A stretch of 64,000 nt of DNA from Nannocystis pusilla (GTDB taxonomy: Bacteria; Myxococcota_A; Polyangia; Nannocystales; Nannocystaceae), in contig NZ_JAIRAU010000023.1 of assembly GCF_020073745.1 (NCBI RefSeq), forward strand, positions 181,020 through 245,019, read 5' to 3'. Made by a program: the position numbers and the translations under genes. Position 1 is the stretch's first letter; each line of letters begins with the position of its first letter. Shown here one piece after another: positions 1 to 10,615 of the stretch. The notes under the pieces were generated by a model that had not been told where the DNA came from, ran no database searches, and was given only the letters and a program-made list of their open reading frames with translations.

Positions 1-101
1 ACGGCACACGCCGCGACTGCGTGCACCGTCTCCTCGGCCGCCGCGGCGACATCGGCGATCAGCATCGCTGCCACGATCGACACCCCGTACCTGAATCGCA
101 T
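1..101 (-). CDS. N-terminus of a secreted protein, cut by the window edge
   Basis: Reading leftwards from an ATG at 101, about 33 codons are open to the edge of the window. They begin MRFRYGVSIVAAMLIADVAA, which looks like a Sec signal peptide: a basic start, a hydrophobic core and an Ala-rich cleavage region. The rest lies outside the window, so no function can be given. No clear Shine-Dalgarno sequence precedes the ATG, and the call rests only on the signal-peptide look. The plus-strand reading frame across this segment has no protein-like composition. Confidence 0.45.
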   Translation of the reverse strand, partial: MRFRYGVSIVAAMLIADVAAAAEETVHAVAACA

Positions 102-192
102 ACCGCCGCGGGAGTACCACCACGCGCGAGCACTGCAAGCGAGCGACCGCAGACGCCCGCCTCGCCCCCGCGTCGTCGGCGCCGACTGCCGA

Positions 193-1344
193 TCACCCCC
201 CGTGGCGCGCGCGCGCGAACGCTCGCAGGGCCTCGGGCGCCTCGCCGGTGACCACCGCCTCGGCCACCAGCTCGCCGATCGCCGGCGCGAACTTGAAGCC
301 GTGGCCCGAGAACCCGCCGGCCACCCACACGCGCCTGTCCCCGGGGACACGATCGATCACGAAGTCCGTCGACGGCGTGCAGGTGTACAGGCACACCGTC
401 GCGTGCACGAACTCGCCGCGCCCGGCCGGCAGATACGCGTCGAGGAAGCCCGCCAGCGGCGCCAGGTCGGCCGGGTGGATCGATCGGTCGACGCGCTCCG
501 GATCGACCGCCGCCTCCGACGGGTCCGCGGTCGGCGCGTGACAGGCCAGCTTGAAGCCGGTCACGCCCTCGTCGCCGTGCGGGAACCCGTACATGAAGCC
601 TTGCGGCGTGAACCCGGCCCACACCGGCATCGCCGCCAGCCGCGGCACCTCGAGCGGGTCCGGGCGCGTCCACGCCAGCACCCGCCGCAGCACCTTGAGC
701 CTGCCGGGCAAGAACCCGGGCAGCAGCCCCGGCAGGTACGCCCCCGCCGTCACCACCACCTGGTCGGCCGGCAGCAGCGTCCCCTCGTCGAGCAGCACCC
801 GCGGCCGCTCGCCGAGCGCGACCTCGCGGACCCGCGCGCCCGTGCGCCAATCTGCCCCGAGGGATATGGCCTCTCGTTTTAGCGCTTCGAGACATGGCCC
901 AACGCGCAGGTAACCGCCCGACGGGGTGAAGCAGGCCGTCCACCCGTCCGGCACCGCGATCGGGAAGCGCCGGCGCGCCTCGGCGGCGTCCATCAGCTCG
1001 TGGGCGACCGCCGCCGCGCGGCAGGCCGCGATCGCCCCCGCGTACTCGGGGTCGCTCTCCGGCCCGAACTCGACCATGCCCGTGCGCACCAGCAGGCGCT
1101 CGCCGACCCGCTCGCCGAGCGCCTGCCACAGCGCGTCGGCGCGGCGGACCAGCGGCACGTAGCCGGCCCCCTCGTGGTACGACTCGCGGGTGATGCGGGT
1201 GAAGCCGGAGTGGCTGCCGTACTCGTGCACGTGCGAGAAGCGCTCGAGCACCGTGACCGCGGCGCCGCGGGCCGCCAGCGCCCAAGCCGTCGCCGAGCCC
1301 ATCGTGCCGCCGCCGATGACGATGACCTTCGGACCGCGCGCCAT
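193..1344 (-). CDS. FAD-dependent amine oxidase, monomeric sarcosine oxidase / N-methyltryptophan oxidase family
   Basis: A 383-residue flavoprotein. The N-terminus carries a Rossmann ADP-binding motif, GGGTMGSATAW (about residues 11-21). Near the C-terminus VCLYTCTPSTDF matches the segment around the cysteine (C318 here) that holds FAD covalently in monomeric sarcosine oxidase and SolA. GGFSGHGFKFAP matches the family's closing flavin-binding loop. The family oxidises N-methyl or secondary amino acids to imine plus hydrogen peroxide. The ATG lies 3 nt after the stop of the tryptophan dioxygenase gene, so the two are probably co-transcribed. That makes a tryptophan-derived or N-methylated amino acid a reasonable substrate guess. 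The family is clear; the substrate is inferred. Confidence 0.88.
   Translation of the reverse strand: MARGPKVIVIGGGTMGSATAWALAARGAAVTVLERFSHVHEYGSHSGFTRITRESYHEGAGYVPLVRRADALWQALGERVGERLLVRTGMVEFGPESDPEYAGAIAACRAAAVAHELMDAAEARRRFPIAVPDGWTACFTPSGGYLRVGPCLEALKREAISLGADWRTGARVREVALGERPRVLLDEGTLLPADQVVVTAGAYLPGLLPGFLPGRLKVLRRVLAWTRPDPLEVPRLAAMPVWAGFTPQGFMYGFPHGDEGVTGFKLACHAPTADPSEAAVDPERVDRSIHPADLAPLAGFLDAYLPAGRGEFVHATVCLYTCTPSTDFVIDRVPGDRRVWVAGGFSGHGFKFAPAIGELVAEAVVTGEAPEALRAFARARHGG
336..349. repeat. Exact copy of dispersed palindrome TGTCC-N4-GGACA
   Basis: TGTCCCCGGGGACA, a perfect inverted repeat inside the FAD oxidase coding sequence. One of seven exact copies seen in the window. Confidence 0.8.
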
Positions 1345-1347
1345 GCC

Positions 1348-2463
<1,116 letters not shown>

Positions 2464-2475
2464 AGGCCGCGAAAG

Positions 2476-4485
2476 CTACGCCGTGTCGCGCTCGCCCGGC
2501 AACGCCCGCCCGCGTGAGGCGCCGCCCGCGTGCGCCGGCGCCTCGAACCACCGCACCGCCGGCCCGTCCGGCTCGCCCGGCAGCGGCAGGTCGACCTCCT
2601 GCAGCTCCGCCGTGCTCAGCACCGTCACGTGCGGCGCTCCGCGGGCCAGCAACAGCGCGAACACCGGTCGCGCCCGCGGCGAACAGACCACGATCGGCGG
2701 CGGCCTCTCCTCGGTTTCACCGCTCGCGACAACGTTCTGCAGCGTCACGCGCGACCGCCACGCCTGCCGCGCCCGCCCGTCGATCGCCAGCCGCAGCCCG
2801 CGCTCCCCGTGGACCGCCCGTGACAGCAGCGCCGCCTCCGCGTCGGCCTCCGGTCGCGCCCACGTCACCGGCCCCAGGCGTGCGTGCGCCGCCACCACCT
2901 CGCGCACCCACTGCGGCGCCAGCCGCTCGCGCAGCGCCTCCAGCCAGCGCCCGCGCTCGCTCGCCTGGCGGAGCAGCGGCTCCGACGCGACCGCCTCGAG
3001 CAGCGCCGTGAACGGCGGCAGCGGGACCCGCTCGCGCACCAGCCCGCGCACCAGCCCCAGCAGGTCGGCCGGCCCGATCGCCGCCAGCGCCTCGCGCGTG
3101 ACCGCCGGCTCCCGCCCACGCGCCTGCTCCAGCGCCGCCGCGATCGTCCGCAGGTCGACCAGCGCCTCCGCCCCCCGCATCACCGCCCGGAACGTCGCCA
3201 TCACGATCCTGTCCGTCGCGGCATGCCCTGAAGACCAGGACCTATCGACCCTGTCCGAAGAATCATCTTGCGAATCCCCGCCGCGCTCGCCCGGATCCGG
3301 CAGCACGCTCAGCGCCCGCGCCGGCCCCGGCAGGTCCTCCGGCCCCGCCAGCGCCAGCTCCCCGAGCCGCACCGCGAACGCCGGCCCCGGCGCGGCCACG
3401 ATCGGCGGCACCTCGACCCCCAGCGCGACCGCGCAGCGGCGGCGCAGCTCCGCCAGCGGCCGCTGCAACGCCTGGATGTCCCTCGCGTCATGTCCCGGAA
3501 GACAGACGATGATGCGCCGCCCCGGCGCCCGCCCGCGCAGCCCCCACGCCAGCGCCGCCAGCCCGGCCGCCGTCGTCAAGAACGCCGCGGCCGGCATCCC
3601 CGGCGCCAGCGCCAGCCCGGCCAGCAGCCCCGCCGGCGCCGCCACGACCCCCGGGGTCCACCAGGACGCGCGGCGCGTCGCCGGCTCCTCGCGGTCGACC
3701 CGGGCGATCAGCAGCGCCCCCGCCAGCCCGACCAGCAGCGCCGGCACCTGCGCCAGCAAGCCGTCGCCGATCGCCAGGCGCCCGTACAGCTCGAGCGACG
3801 CCGCCAGCCCGAGCCCGTCGCGCAGCCCCACGGCCAGGCCGCCGATCACGTTGATGCTCGTGAGCACCAGCCCGAGGATCGCGTCGCCGCGGATGAACTT
3901 CGCGGCGCCGTCCATCGCCCCGTAGAAGTTCGAGCGCTCGCGCAGCCGCGCCCGCAGCCGCGACGCCTCCGCCGGCGAGATCGCCCCGGCCCGCAGATCG
4001 GCCTCGATCGCCGCCTGGTGCCCCGGCAGACCGTCGAGGGCGAAGCGCGCCGCGACCTCGGCGATGCGCTCGCCGCCGCGGGCCACCACCACGAATTGCA
4101 CGACCGTCACGATCGCGAACACCACCGCCCCGACCAGCAGGTCGTCCTCGATCACCAGCGTCGAGAACGCCGCGATCACCTCGCCCGCGTCGGCGTCGCG
4201 CAGGATCAGCCGCGTCGTCGTGATGTTGAGCGCCATCCGCGTCAGCGTCATCAGCAGCAACAGCCGCGGGAACCCCAGGAGCTCCGCGCTGCGTCGCGCC
4301 GTCACGCTCGCGACCAGGGCGATGATCGAGCCCGCCAGGCTCGCCGTGAGCAGCAGGTCGACCAGCCAGCGCGGCAGCGGCAGCAGCGCGCACGCGAGCG
4401 CCGCCAGCACCCACAGCACCAGCCCGTAGCCCGGCAGCACCCCCCACATGTCCTGTCCGGAGCCCGCGGCTCGGCCGATGCGCAT
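2476..4485 (-). CDS. sctV: Type III secretion export-gate protein, SctV/InvA branch of the FlhA (FHIPEP) family
   Basis: An inner-membrane export-gate subunit of about 670 residues. The N-terminal half has about eight hydrophobic segments and the FHIPEP signature (LLLMTLTRMALNITTTRLIL). It continues with DADAGEVIAAF, ARFALDGLPGHQAAIEADL and NFYGAMDGAAKFIRGDAI, following the InvA/SctV version more closely than flagellar FlhA. The C-terminal half is the soluble FlhA_C-like domain with an LLPHV-type segment near the end (APHVTVLSTAEL). ATGs at 4485 and 4449 are both possible; an upstream TTG (4521) is less likely. No other type III or flagellar gene lies in the window, so it is an orphan here. 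It could belong to a dispersed, reduced type III system of the kind described in myxobacteria, or have another export role. Confidence 0.85.
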   Translation of the reverse strand: MRIGRAAGSGQDMWGVLPGYGLVLWVLAALACALLPLPRWLVDLLLTASLAGSIIALVASVTARRSAELLGFPRLLLLMTLTRMALNITTTRLILRDADAGEVIAAFSTLVIEDDLLVGAVVFAIVTVVQFVVVARGGERIAEVAARFALDGLPGHQAAIEADLRAGAISPAEASRLRARLRERSNFYGAMDGAAKFIRGDAILGLVLTSINVIGGLAVGLRDGLGLAASLELYGRLAIGDGLLAQVPALLVGLAGALLIARVDREEPATRRASWWTPGVVAAPAGLLAGLALAPGMPAAAFLTTAAGLAALAWGLRGRAPGRRIIVCLPGHDARDIQALQRPLAELRRRCAVALGVEVPPIVAAPGPAFAVRLGELALAGPEDLPGPARALSVLPDPGERGGDSQDDSSDRVDRSWSSGHAATDRIVMATFRAVMRGAEALVDLRTIAAALEQARGREPAVTREALAAIGPADLLGLVRGLVRERVPLPPFTALLEAVASEPLLRQASERGRWLEALRERLAPQWVREVVAAHARLGPVTWARPEADAEAALLSRAVHGERGLRLAIDGRARQAWRSRVTLQNVVASGETEERPPPIVVCSPRARPVFALLLARGAPHVTVLSTAELQEVDLPLPGEPDGPAVRWFEAPAHAGGASRGRALPGERDTA

Positions 4486-4601
4486 TTCTGCACAGGCTAC
4501 CTGCGCGCGGACGCGCGCCAAGATCCACGGGTGTTCAGTGCGATTTCGCCCCCCGGCAACCGCCTTGAACTCGCCGGTACCGGAGCCCCGCAGTCACGCG
4601 A

Positions 4602-5633
<1,032 letters not shown>

Positions 5634-5741
5634 CTTACTCGACCTCGCCGCCGCGGATCGACTCCGCCTCGCGCGCCGCCGCGCGCTCGATAGCGGCGCC
5701 GCGACCCGGCGAGGCCCGCTCGACGTGGCCCGGTCGCGCCG

Positions 5742-6482
5742 CTACCCCGGCGCGCGCCAGACGCCCCGCAGCGCCAGGTTGCCCGGCGGCTGGATCGCCT
5801 CGTGGTGCAGCTTGCCGAACAGCTGGAACAGGTTGAACACCACCAGGGACGCCAGCGCTCCCAGCTTGCTGACCGTCCCGAACACCGGCGGCCACAGGCA
5901 CAGCGCCGTGCACAGCGCGCCGGCGAGCCCGAGGCCGAGCACCAGCGCGACCGTCAACCCCGCGACCTTCCGCCGCCACCGCGCCGGGTCGGCGTCCGCG
6001 AGCAACAGGCCATCTGGCCCTTCGGACAGCCACACGCGATCGCCTGTCCCGAGGGACACCTCGACCGCGCGCGCCCAGCCGGCCGCGCGGGTCGCCGGCG
6101 GCTTCGCGGCCGCGAACGCCTGCGCGTCCGGGCAGGCCGCCGCCGCCCGCTGGCGCGCCTGGCTGACCCACACCGTCGCGTCGGCGAGCGCTCGCCGCTC
6201 GGCCCCGACCGCGACCACCCCGCCGAGCACCTCGCCCTCGTGGGCCCGGTCGTGGAACCAGATGTTCGCGTCGCCCTTCGAGCGCCCGACCTGGCGCACG
6301 CGGTGGATCGCGATCTGTCCTTCGGGACCTGTCCCTTCGACCACCACGCCCGGCCGCGCCCGCGCGCCCCAGCGGCGCAGCAGGCGGGCGCACTCGCCCC
6401 AGCCCGCGGCCATGACGAGCAGCGTGTTGAGCCAGAAGATCGCCAGCGCCGCGTACGCCAGCGCCGCCGGGAACCCGCTCAC
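5742..6482 (-). CDS. Membrane protein of unknown function, coupled to the desaturase
   Basis: I do not recognise this 246-residue protein. It has one N-terminal hydrophobic helix (about residues 6-27), a soluble middle containing GQIAIHRVRQVGRSKGDANIW, and two hydrophobic segments near the C-terminus (about 170-200 and 210-228). A GTG start at 6482 overlaps the desaturase stop as GTGA, which implies translational coupling. A desaturase-linked membrane role (electron donor, scaffold or regulator) is therefore plausible but unproven. The reading frame stays open far upstream of this GTG, but there it is only a shadow of the desaturase. Two palindromes of the TGTCC..GGACA type fall inside the gene (6015-6028 with one mismatch, 6045-6058 exact). 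Confidence 0.7.
   Translation of the reverse strand: MSGFPAALAYAALAIFWLNTLLVMAAGWGECARLLRRWGARARPGVVVEGTGPEGQIAIHRVRQVGRSKGDANIWFHDRAHEGEVLGGVVAVGAERRALADATVWVSQARQRAAAACPDAQAFAAAKPPATRAAGWARAVEVSLGTGDRVWLSEGPDGLLLADADPARWRRKVAGLTVALVLGLGLAGALCTALCLWPPVFGTVSKLGALASLVVFNLFQLFGKLHHEAIQPPGNLALRGVWRAPG
6045..6058. repeat. Exact copy of dispersed palindrome TGTCC-N4-GGACA
   Basis: TGTCCCGAGGGACA inside the membrane-protein gene. A one-mismatch copy lies 30 bp upstream (6015-6028), and a third copy with loop TTCG is at 6316-6329. Confidence 0.8.
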
Positions 6483-7531
6483 GCCGCCGCTCCTTCCGGC
6501 CCGGCCTGCTCGCGCGCCGCCTGCTTCTCCGCCGCCGCGCGCCGCTCGGTCCGCGCCAGCAGCTCGGCCTCGCCGCCGGCGCGGGCGCGCATCACCGGCC
6601 GGCGCGGGCGCAGCACGAACGTGCGCAGCAGGTACAGCACCATGCTCGGCTCGTCGAGGCGCGGCTCGATGTGCGGCGCGACCTCGCGGCGGTGGGCCTC
6701 GGCCAGCTCGGTCCAGTGCAGCCCGGCGCGGTTGTGGTGGATCGTGTGGTAGCCGTTGTTGCACATGATCCAGTTGAACCACCGGCCGACGAAGTTGCGC
6801 GAGTGGTTCCACTCGCTCGACGGGTCGGTCGCGTCGTGCTGGATCAGGTTGATGCGGAGGATGCAGCGCGCCCCGTACAGCTGCGGCAGGACGATGAACA
6901 GCAGCGCGCCCCAGAAGTCGTACAGCAGCGCCGCGCCGGTCAGCCCGAACGCGACCACGAGCTCGGTCACGTACTGGCGGACGAAGCCCTGCTGCTTCGT
7001 CACCTGGGCCCAGCGGCCGACCCCGGCGAACGTGTTGGGCCCGGCGATGTTGGGGAAGTGGATCAGGTTGAGCAGGTGCCAGCGGAACGCCACGTGCGAC
7101 GGGTCGGCCCAGTCGGGCTGACCGTCGTCGGCGAAGTGGTGGTGCACCAGGTTGTGCGCCGGCACGTTGGCCGACGCCGGGTACAGCGCGCCGAACGACA
7201 GCACGCCGCGCCAGATCAGGTTGAGCCGGTGCGAGTGGAAGATCCCGCGGTGCATGTGATTGTGGATCACCACCGCGTTGAGGAAGCTCAGCAGGCACGC
7301 CAGCACGAACGGCAGCGGGTGGCGCCACGCCGGCGCGAAGAACATCAGCGCCAGCAGGCCCAGGTACGCGCCGACGATCCCGACCTGGCGCCACTCCGCC
7401 GGATGGCGCACGAGCCAGGTCTCGCGCTCGCGCTCCCGCGCCTGCGCAGCCGGCTTCGCACCGGCGAACTCGCCCTGAGAGGCCATCGCCGCGGCACCAT
7501 ACTGCGGGGGCCGGGCCGCCTCAATCTTCAC
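6479..7531 (-). CDS. Membrane fatty acid desaturase
   Basis: A 350-residue integral-membrane di-iron desaturase/hydroxylase. The three histidine boxes are HNHMH (residues 90-94), HNLVHHH (126-132) and HTIHH (262-266), separated by hydrophobic stretches as in acyl-lipid desaturases. It would introduce a double bond (or hydroxyl) into lipid acyl chains at the cytoplasmic membrane. Either M1 or M16 (MASQGEF, 7486) may be the true start. It is transcribed divergently from a second, only distantly similar desaturase starting at 7567, with about 35 bp between the annotated starts. Its stop overlaps the start of the next membrane gene. Regiospecificity cannot be read from the sequence. Confidence 0.88.
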   Translation of the reverse strand: MKIEAARPPQYGAAAMASQGEFAGAKPAAQARERERETWLVRHPAEWRQVGIVGAYLGLLALMFFAPAWRHPLPFVLACLLSFLNAVVIHNHMHRGIFHSHRLNLIWRGVLSFGALYPASANVPAHNLVHHHFADDGQPDWADPSHVAFRWHLLNLIHFPNIAGPNTFAGVGRWAQVTKQQGFVRQYVTELVVAFGLTGAALLYDFWGALLFIVLPQLYGARCILRINLIQHDATDPSSEWNHSRNFVGRWFNWIMCNNGYHTIHHNRAGLHWTELAEAHRREVAPHIEPRLDEPSMVLYLLRTFVLRPRRPVMRARAGGEAELLARTERRAAAEKQAAREQAGPEGAAA

Positions 7532-7566
7532 GCGCGTGGGGACAATCTCGACGGCCCCCGGCCCGC

Positions 7567-8454
7567 GTGATATCCCTGCCCCCGCGCCCGTCCGCGCCCG
7601 TCTGCACCGTGACCGCTCACACCGGCCTCGCCAACTCCCTCTCGTATTGGCTCACCGCCCAGCCCTCGGTCCAGTACCGCAGGAACGAGTGGTTCTACTT
7701 CCTCTACGACGGGGCGTACCTGGCCGCCTTCCTCGCCCTCGACGCGTGGATCCTGGCCACCGGCCAGGCCCCGCTGGTCGAGTGGCAGTGGTGGTACCTC
7801 GCGCTGCTGCCGGTCGTCATCTACGTCCACATCCTGCTCAACGTCTTCATCCACAACTGCTGCCACGGCAACTTCCCGCGGGCCGTCAACCGCCTGATCG
7901 GCGAGATCGCCGGCGTCCTCGTGATCACCCGCTACGCCTCGTGGGAGATCATCCACCAGCGTCACCACCGCTACTCCGACGACCCCGAGCGCGACCCGCA
8001 CCACGTGATGCCGAGCTTCTGGCGCTTCCTCGCCCGCACGATGCTCGTCAACGTCGAGAAGCAGCTGCAGAACCAGGCCTACGACCAGTTCGGCGACACC
8101 CCCGAGATGCGCCGGCGCGAGCAGCTGCGCAGCGTGCTCAGCTTCTCGGTCATGATCCCGCTCAACCTCGCGTTCTGGCTGCTGCTCGGCCCCGAGGCGT
8201 TCTTCTGCCTGTGGCTGCCCGCCCAAGCCGTCGGCTGGGTCCACGTCGCCCACTTCAACTGGGTCACCCACAACGCCCTCTCGCCGGCCGGCGACTACAA
8301 GCCCGTCAACCTCGACCACGGCCTCTACTGGCTCGGCAACCGCATCTGGTTCGGCCTCTACATGCACGCCAACCACCACAAGCGGGCCAACATCTTCAAC
8401 CCGGCCAAGATGGACCAGGTCCTCGCCCGCCGCGCCGCCGCCCGCGGCGAGTGA
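7567..8454 (+). CDS. Second membrane fatty acid desaturase family protein
   Basis: A 295-residue membrane protein with histidine boxes HNCCH (96-100), HQRHH (130-134) and HANHH (267-271) and long hydrophobic stretches between them. The boxes differ clearly from those of the divergent neighbour, so this is not a recent duplicate. The annotated start is GTG; another in-frame GTG at 7609 (VTAHTGLANS) is equally possible because neither has a strong ribosome-binding site. The 3' end faces the CrtC-like gene, with a strong hairpin between them. The substrate may be an acyl lipid, or another hydrophobic compound such as a carotenoid or sterol. Confidence 0.86.
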   Translation: MISLPPRPSAPVCTVTAHTGLANSLSYWLTAQPSVQYRRNEWFYFLYDGAYLAAFLALDAWILATGQAPLVEWQWWYLALLPVVIYVHILLNVFIHNCCHGNFPRAVNRLIGEIAGVLVITRYASWEIIHQRHHRYSDDPERDPHHVMPSFWRFLARTMLVNVEKQLQNQAYDQFGDTPEMRRREQLRSVLSFSVMIPLNLAFWLLLGPEAFFCLWLPAQAVGWVHVAHFNWVTHNALSPAGDYKPVNLDHGLYWLGNRIWFGLYMHANHHKRANIFNPAKMDQVLARRAAARGE

Positions 8455-8485
8455 CCCCGTCCCCGCGCCCGTAACCTCCTGCAAG

Positions 8486-8515
8486 AAGGGGCATGTTCGC
8501 AAGAACATGCCCCTT
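8486..8515. terminator. Bidirectional hairpin between convergent genes
   Basis: A perfect 13-bp stem (AAGGGGCATGTTC) with a GCAA loop lies between the ends of the desaturase (8454) and the CrtC-like gene (8542). GNRA-type loops make stable RNA hairpins and the position suits a two-way terminator. More CATGT/ACATG inverted pieces follow to 8540. Confidence 0.75.
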
Positions 8516-8541
8516 CGAGCATGTCTTTCATAACATGTCCC

Positions 8542-9585
8542 TCAGGCCACGACCGGCACCCCGTGGCCGGTCTCGTCGGTCAGGACCTCGAAGGCCGCGC
8601 GACCGCTGCGCAGCACCAGCTCGGGGCGCCCGGGCCGGCGCAGGCGCAGCTCGCAGCCGGCGATCTTGCTGTTGAGGCAGGTCTTGACCCCGCCGGGCGG
8701 GTTGCCGTACGCGAGCCCGACGAAGGCCTCGCGCGGGGCGAAGATCCGCGCCTCGACCTCGACCCCGGCCCGCCGCGAGCGCAGCTCCCACGTGAACTCG
8801 GGCCCGCCGATCGCCACCCGCCCGCTCGCGCGCGCCGCCTGCCCCAGCGAGTTGAGCGCGATCTGCTCGCCCTCGACGCGCAGCACCAGCAGCGTCATCG
8901 GCGGCGTCCACAGCGGCCCGAACTTCAGCCGCGCCGTCGCGCACTCGAAAAAACTGTCCGGCGCCCCGTCGAAGCCGGCCACCTGGCCCCACGCGTAGCG
9001 GTCGGTGTGGCGCGAGCCCCAGTTGTGACACTGGCTGCCGACCCACCCGTCGATCGCGTGCGCCTCGCCGTCGACCGTGATCGTCCCGGTGAACGCCGCG
9101 TTCGGCGAACCGACCAACGCCTTGGCCTTCGGGAACCCGCCCGCGTACAGGTTGGCGGGCAGCAGCAGCAGCGGCGGCTCCGGGCTGGTGTACGCCAGCT
9201 CCCACGCGAAGGAGTGGGCCGCGCCGGTCGCCGCCCCCCGCAGGCCGCGATCGTCGAGCGTCGCCGCGCCGACGCGCACCGCCAGGCGATCGCGGGCGAA
9301 CGCGCAGTCGGGCCACGGCACCACCTGCTTGGCCGCGGCGATGGTGCCGCGCTCGCCGTCGAACCAGATCGCCCACAGCTCACCGACCGCGCGCTCCGGC
9401 TGTCCCTTGGGACAGAACACGGTGTAGCGGATCCACCACGCCAGCGGCCGCGTCGGATGGTTGGCCCGCTGAAAGTAGCTCTCGTAGTGCCCGACCCTCG
9501 CGGTCGGATCGAAGCGGCAGGCGTTCCAGCGGTCGCGGTCGACGGGCACGGCGCGAGCGTGCCGCGGCGATCCGCGGCTGTCCAC
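8542..9585 (-). CDS. CrtC/tocopherol-cyclase-like (lipocalin-fold) protein
   Basis: A soluble beta-rich protein of about 347 residues. The segments ESYFQRANHP, AWWIRYTVF, AIWFDGERG and HNWGSRHTDRYAWGQVAGFD recall the lipocalin-like superfamily that holds hydroxyneurosporene synthase (CrtC), AttH and related uncharacterised proteins. Those enzymes act on carotenoids or other hydrophobic substrates. No carotenoid genes are visible here, so no reaction is assigned. The start is a GTG at 9585; a GTG at 9549 is an alternative. An exact TGTCC..GGACA palindrome lies inside the gene. Confidence 0.6.
   Translation of the reverse strand: MDSRGSPRHARAVPVDRDRWNACRFDPTARVGHYESYFQRANHPTRPLAWWIRYTVFCPKGQPERAVGELWAIWFDGERGTIAAAKQVVPWPDCAFARDRLAVRVGAATLDDRGLRGAATGAAHSFAWELAYTSPEPPLLLLPANLYAGGFPKAKALVGSPNAAFTGTITVDGEAHAIDGWVGSQCHNWGSRHTDRYAWGQVAGFDGAPDSFFECATARLKFGPLWTPPMTLLVLRVEGEQIALNSLGQAARASGRVAIGGPEFTWELRSRRAGVEVEARIFAPREAFVGLAYGNPPGGVKTCLNSKIAGCELRLRRPGRPELVLRSGRAAFEVLTDETGHGVPVVA
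9401..9414. repeat. Exact copy of dispersed palindrome TGTCC-N4-GGACA
   Basis: TGTCCCTTGGGACA inside the CrtC-like gene. Confidence 0.8.
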
Positions 9586-9688
9586 GCCCCGGGCAGCGCT
9601 CGACCGCCTCCTTCCTTCACGACTTCACGGGCGTGCCGCGCACCCCTCGCCCGCGAACTGCATCATCGCTGGCCAAACGCCGCGATTT

Positions 9689-10543
9689 TTGGCACCACTG
9701 CGGCCCGTGGCCCTCGCGCCTCAGCTCGCGCTGCTCGCCTCGCTGATGCTCCTGTCGCCCCCGCTCGAGCTGCACACCGACGCCGTCGACCCCCGGCGCA
9801 CCGAGTCCGGCCTGCGCACCCGCGTCGGCGACGACCTCGACGCCTGGACGATCAGCGTCCACCCCGGTCCCACCGCCGACCAGGTCGACGTCCACCTGCG
9901 CGCCCCCGACGGCACCACGCGCCAGCGCCGCGTCGCGCTCTCTGGCGCCAACCGGGACGACCGCAGCCGCGAGCTCGCCGCCAGCCTCGCGCTCCTCATG
10001 GACGAGGCCCCGAGCCCCCCACGCTCCGGCAGGCCCGCGATCGCTCCTCCAGCCCCGCGCCCGGCGCCGGTGTCCGGCTGGCTCGGCCTCGGCCCGCGCA
10101 TCGAGGTCGGTCCGAAGTTGGTCGAGGGCGGCGTCGACGTGATGGGCGGCGCGTGGCTCCTGCGCGAGCACCTGCAGCCGATCGCCAGCCTCTCGCTCGG
10201 GGGCGCCGCGCCCGGACACGTGTCGCTGTTTCACCTCCGTTTCGGCGGCGGCATCGCCGCGGGCGCAGCCCTGCCCGATCGGCGCATCTGGCTCGGAGGA
10301 CATGTGATTGCCCACGTGTTGAGGTCCCGCGCCCGCGACCTCGACCGCTTCGTGGTCGACTGGATGTCTGCGACGGAGATCGGCGCGACGGTGCAATACC
10401 GCGGTCGGCGCCTGTTCCTCGGCGCCCGCACCGGGATCGATCTCGTGCTGCCTTCGCGGACGGTCCCCCGCCACGGAGCGCGGTTCCGCCGCGGTCCGGC
10501 GCAGTGGATGCTGGGCCTGGTGATCGGCGTCGCGTTCAATTAG
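9689..10543 (+). CDS. Secreted or outer-membrane protein of unknown function upstream of the sigma factor
   Basis: About 284 residues with a hydrophobic signal-like N-terminus (LAPQLALLASLMLL), a Pro-rich linker near residue 115, and a C-terminal half of alternating hydrophobic and glycine-rich strands ending in a hydrophobic residue plus Asn. This resembles small outer-membrane beta-barrel or myxobacterial envelope proteins. The annotated start is TTG; a GTG at 9707 is a good alternative. It lies just upstream of an ECF sigma factor and could be part of that regulatory unit, a common arrangement in myxobacteria. Function unknown. Confidence 0.6.
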   Translation: MAPLRPVALAPQLALLASLMLLSPPLELHTDAVDPRRTESGLRTRVGDDLDAWTISVHPGPTADQVDVHLRAPDGTTRQRRVALSGANRDDRSRELAASLALLMDEAPSPPRSGRPAIAPPAPRPAPVSGWLGLGPRIEVGPKLVEGGVDVMGGAWLLREHLQPIASLSLGGAAPGHVSLFHLRFGGGIAAGAALPDRRIWLGGHVIAHVLRSRARDLDRFVVDWMSATEIGATVQYRGRRLFLGARTGIDLVLPSRTVPRHGARFRRGPAQWMLGLVIGVAFN

Positions 10544-10615
10544 CGCGGGCTTGTAATCGCGACGGCCCGCACGGTCTATAGCTCCGTGCTCACCTCCGCT
10601 ACACTCTGGCCGGCC

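Noticed and set aside
21..251. Small plus-strand frame at the left end
   Set aside because: Arg/Pro-rich shadow opposite the FAD oxidase end and the signal-peptide start on the minus strand.
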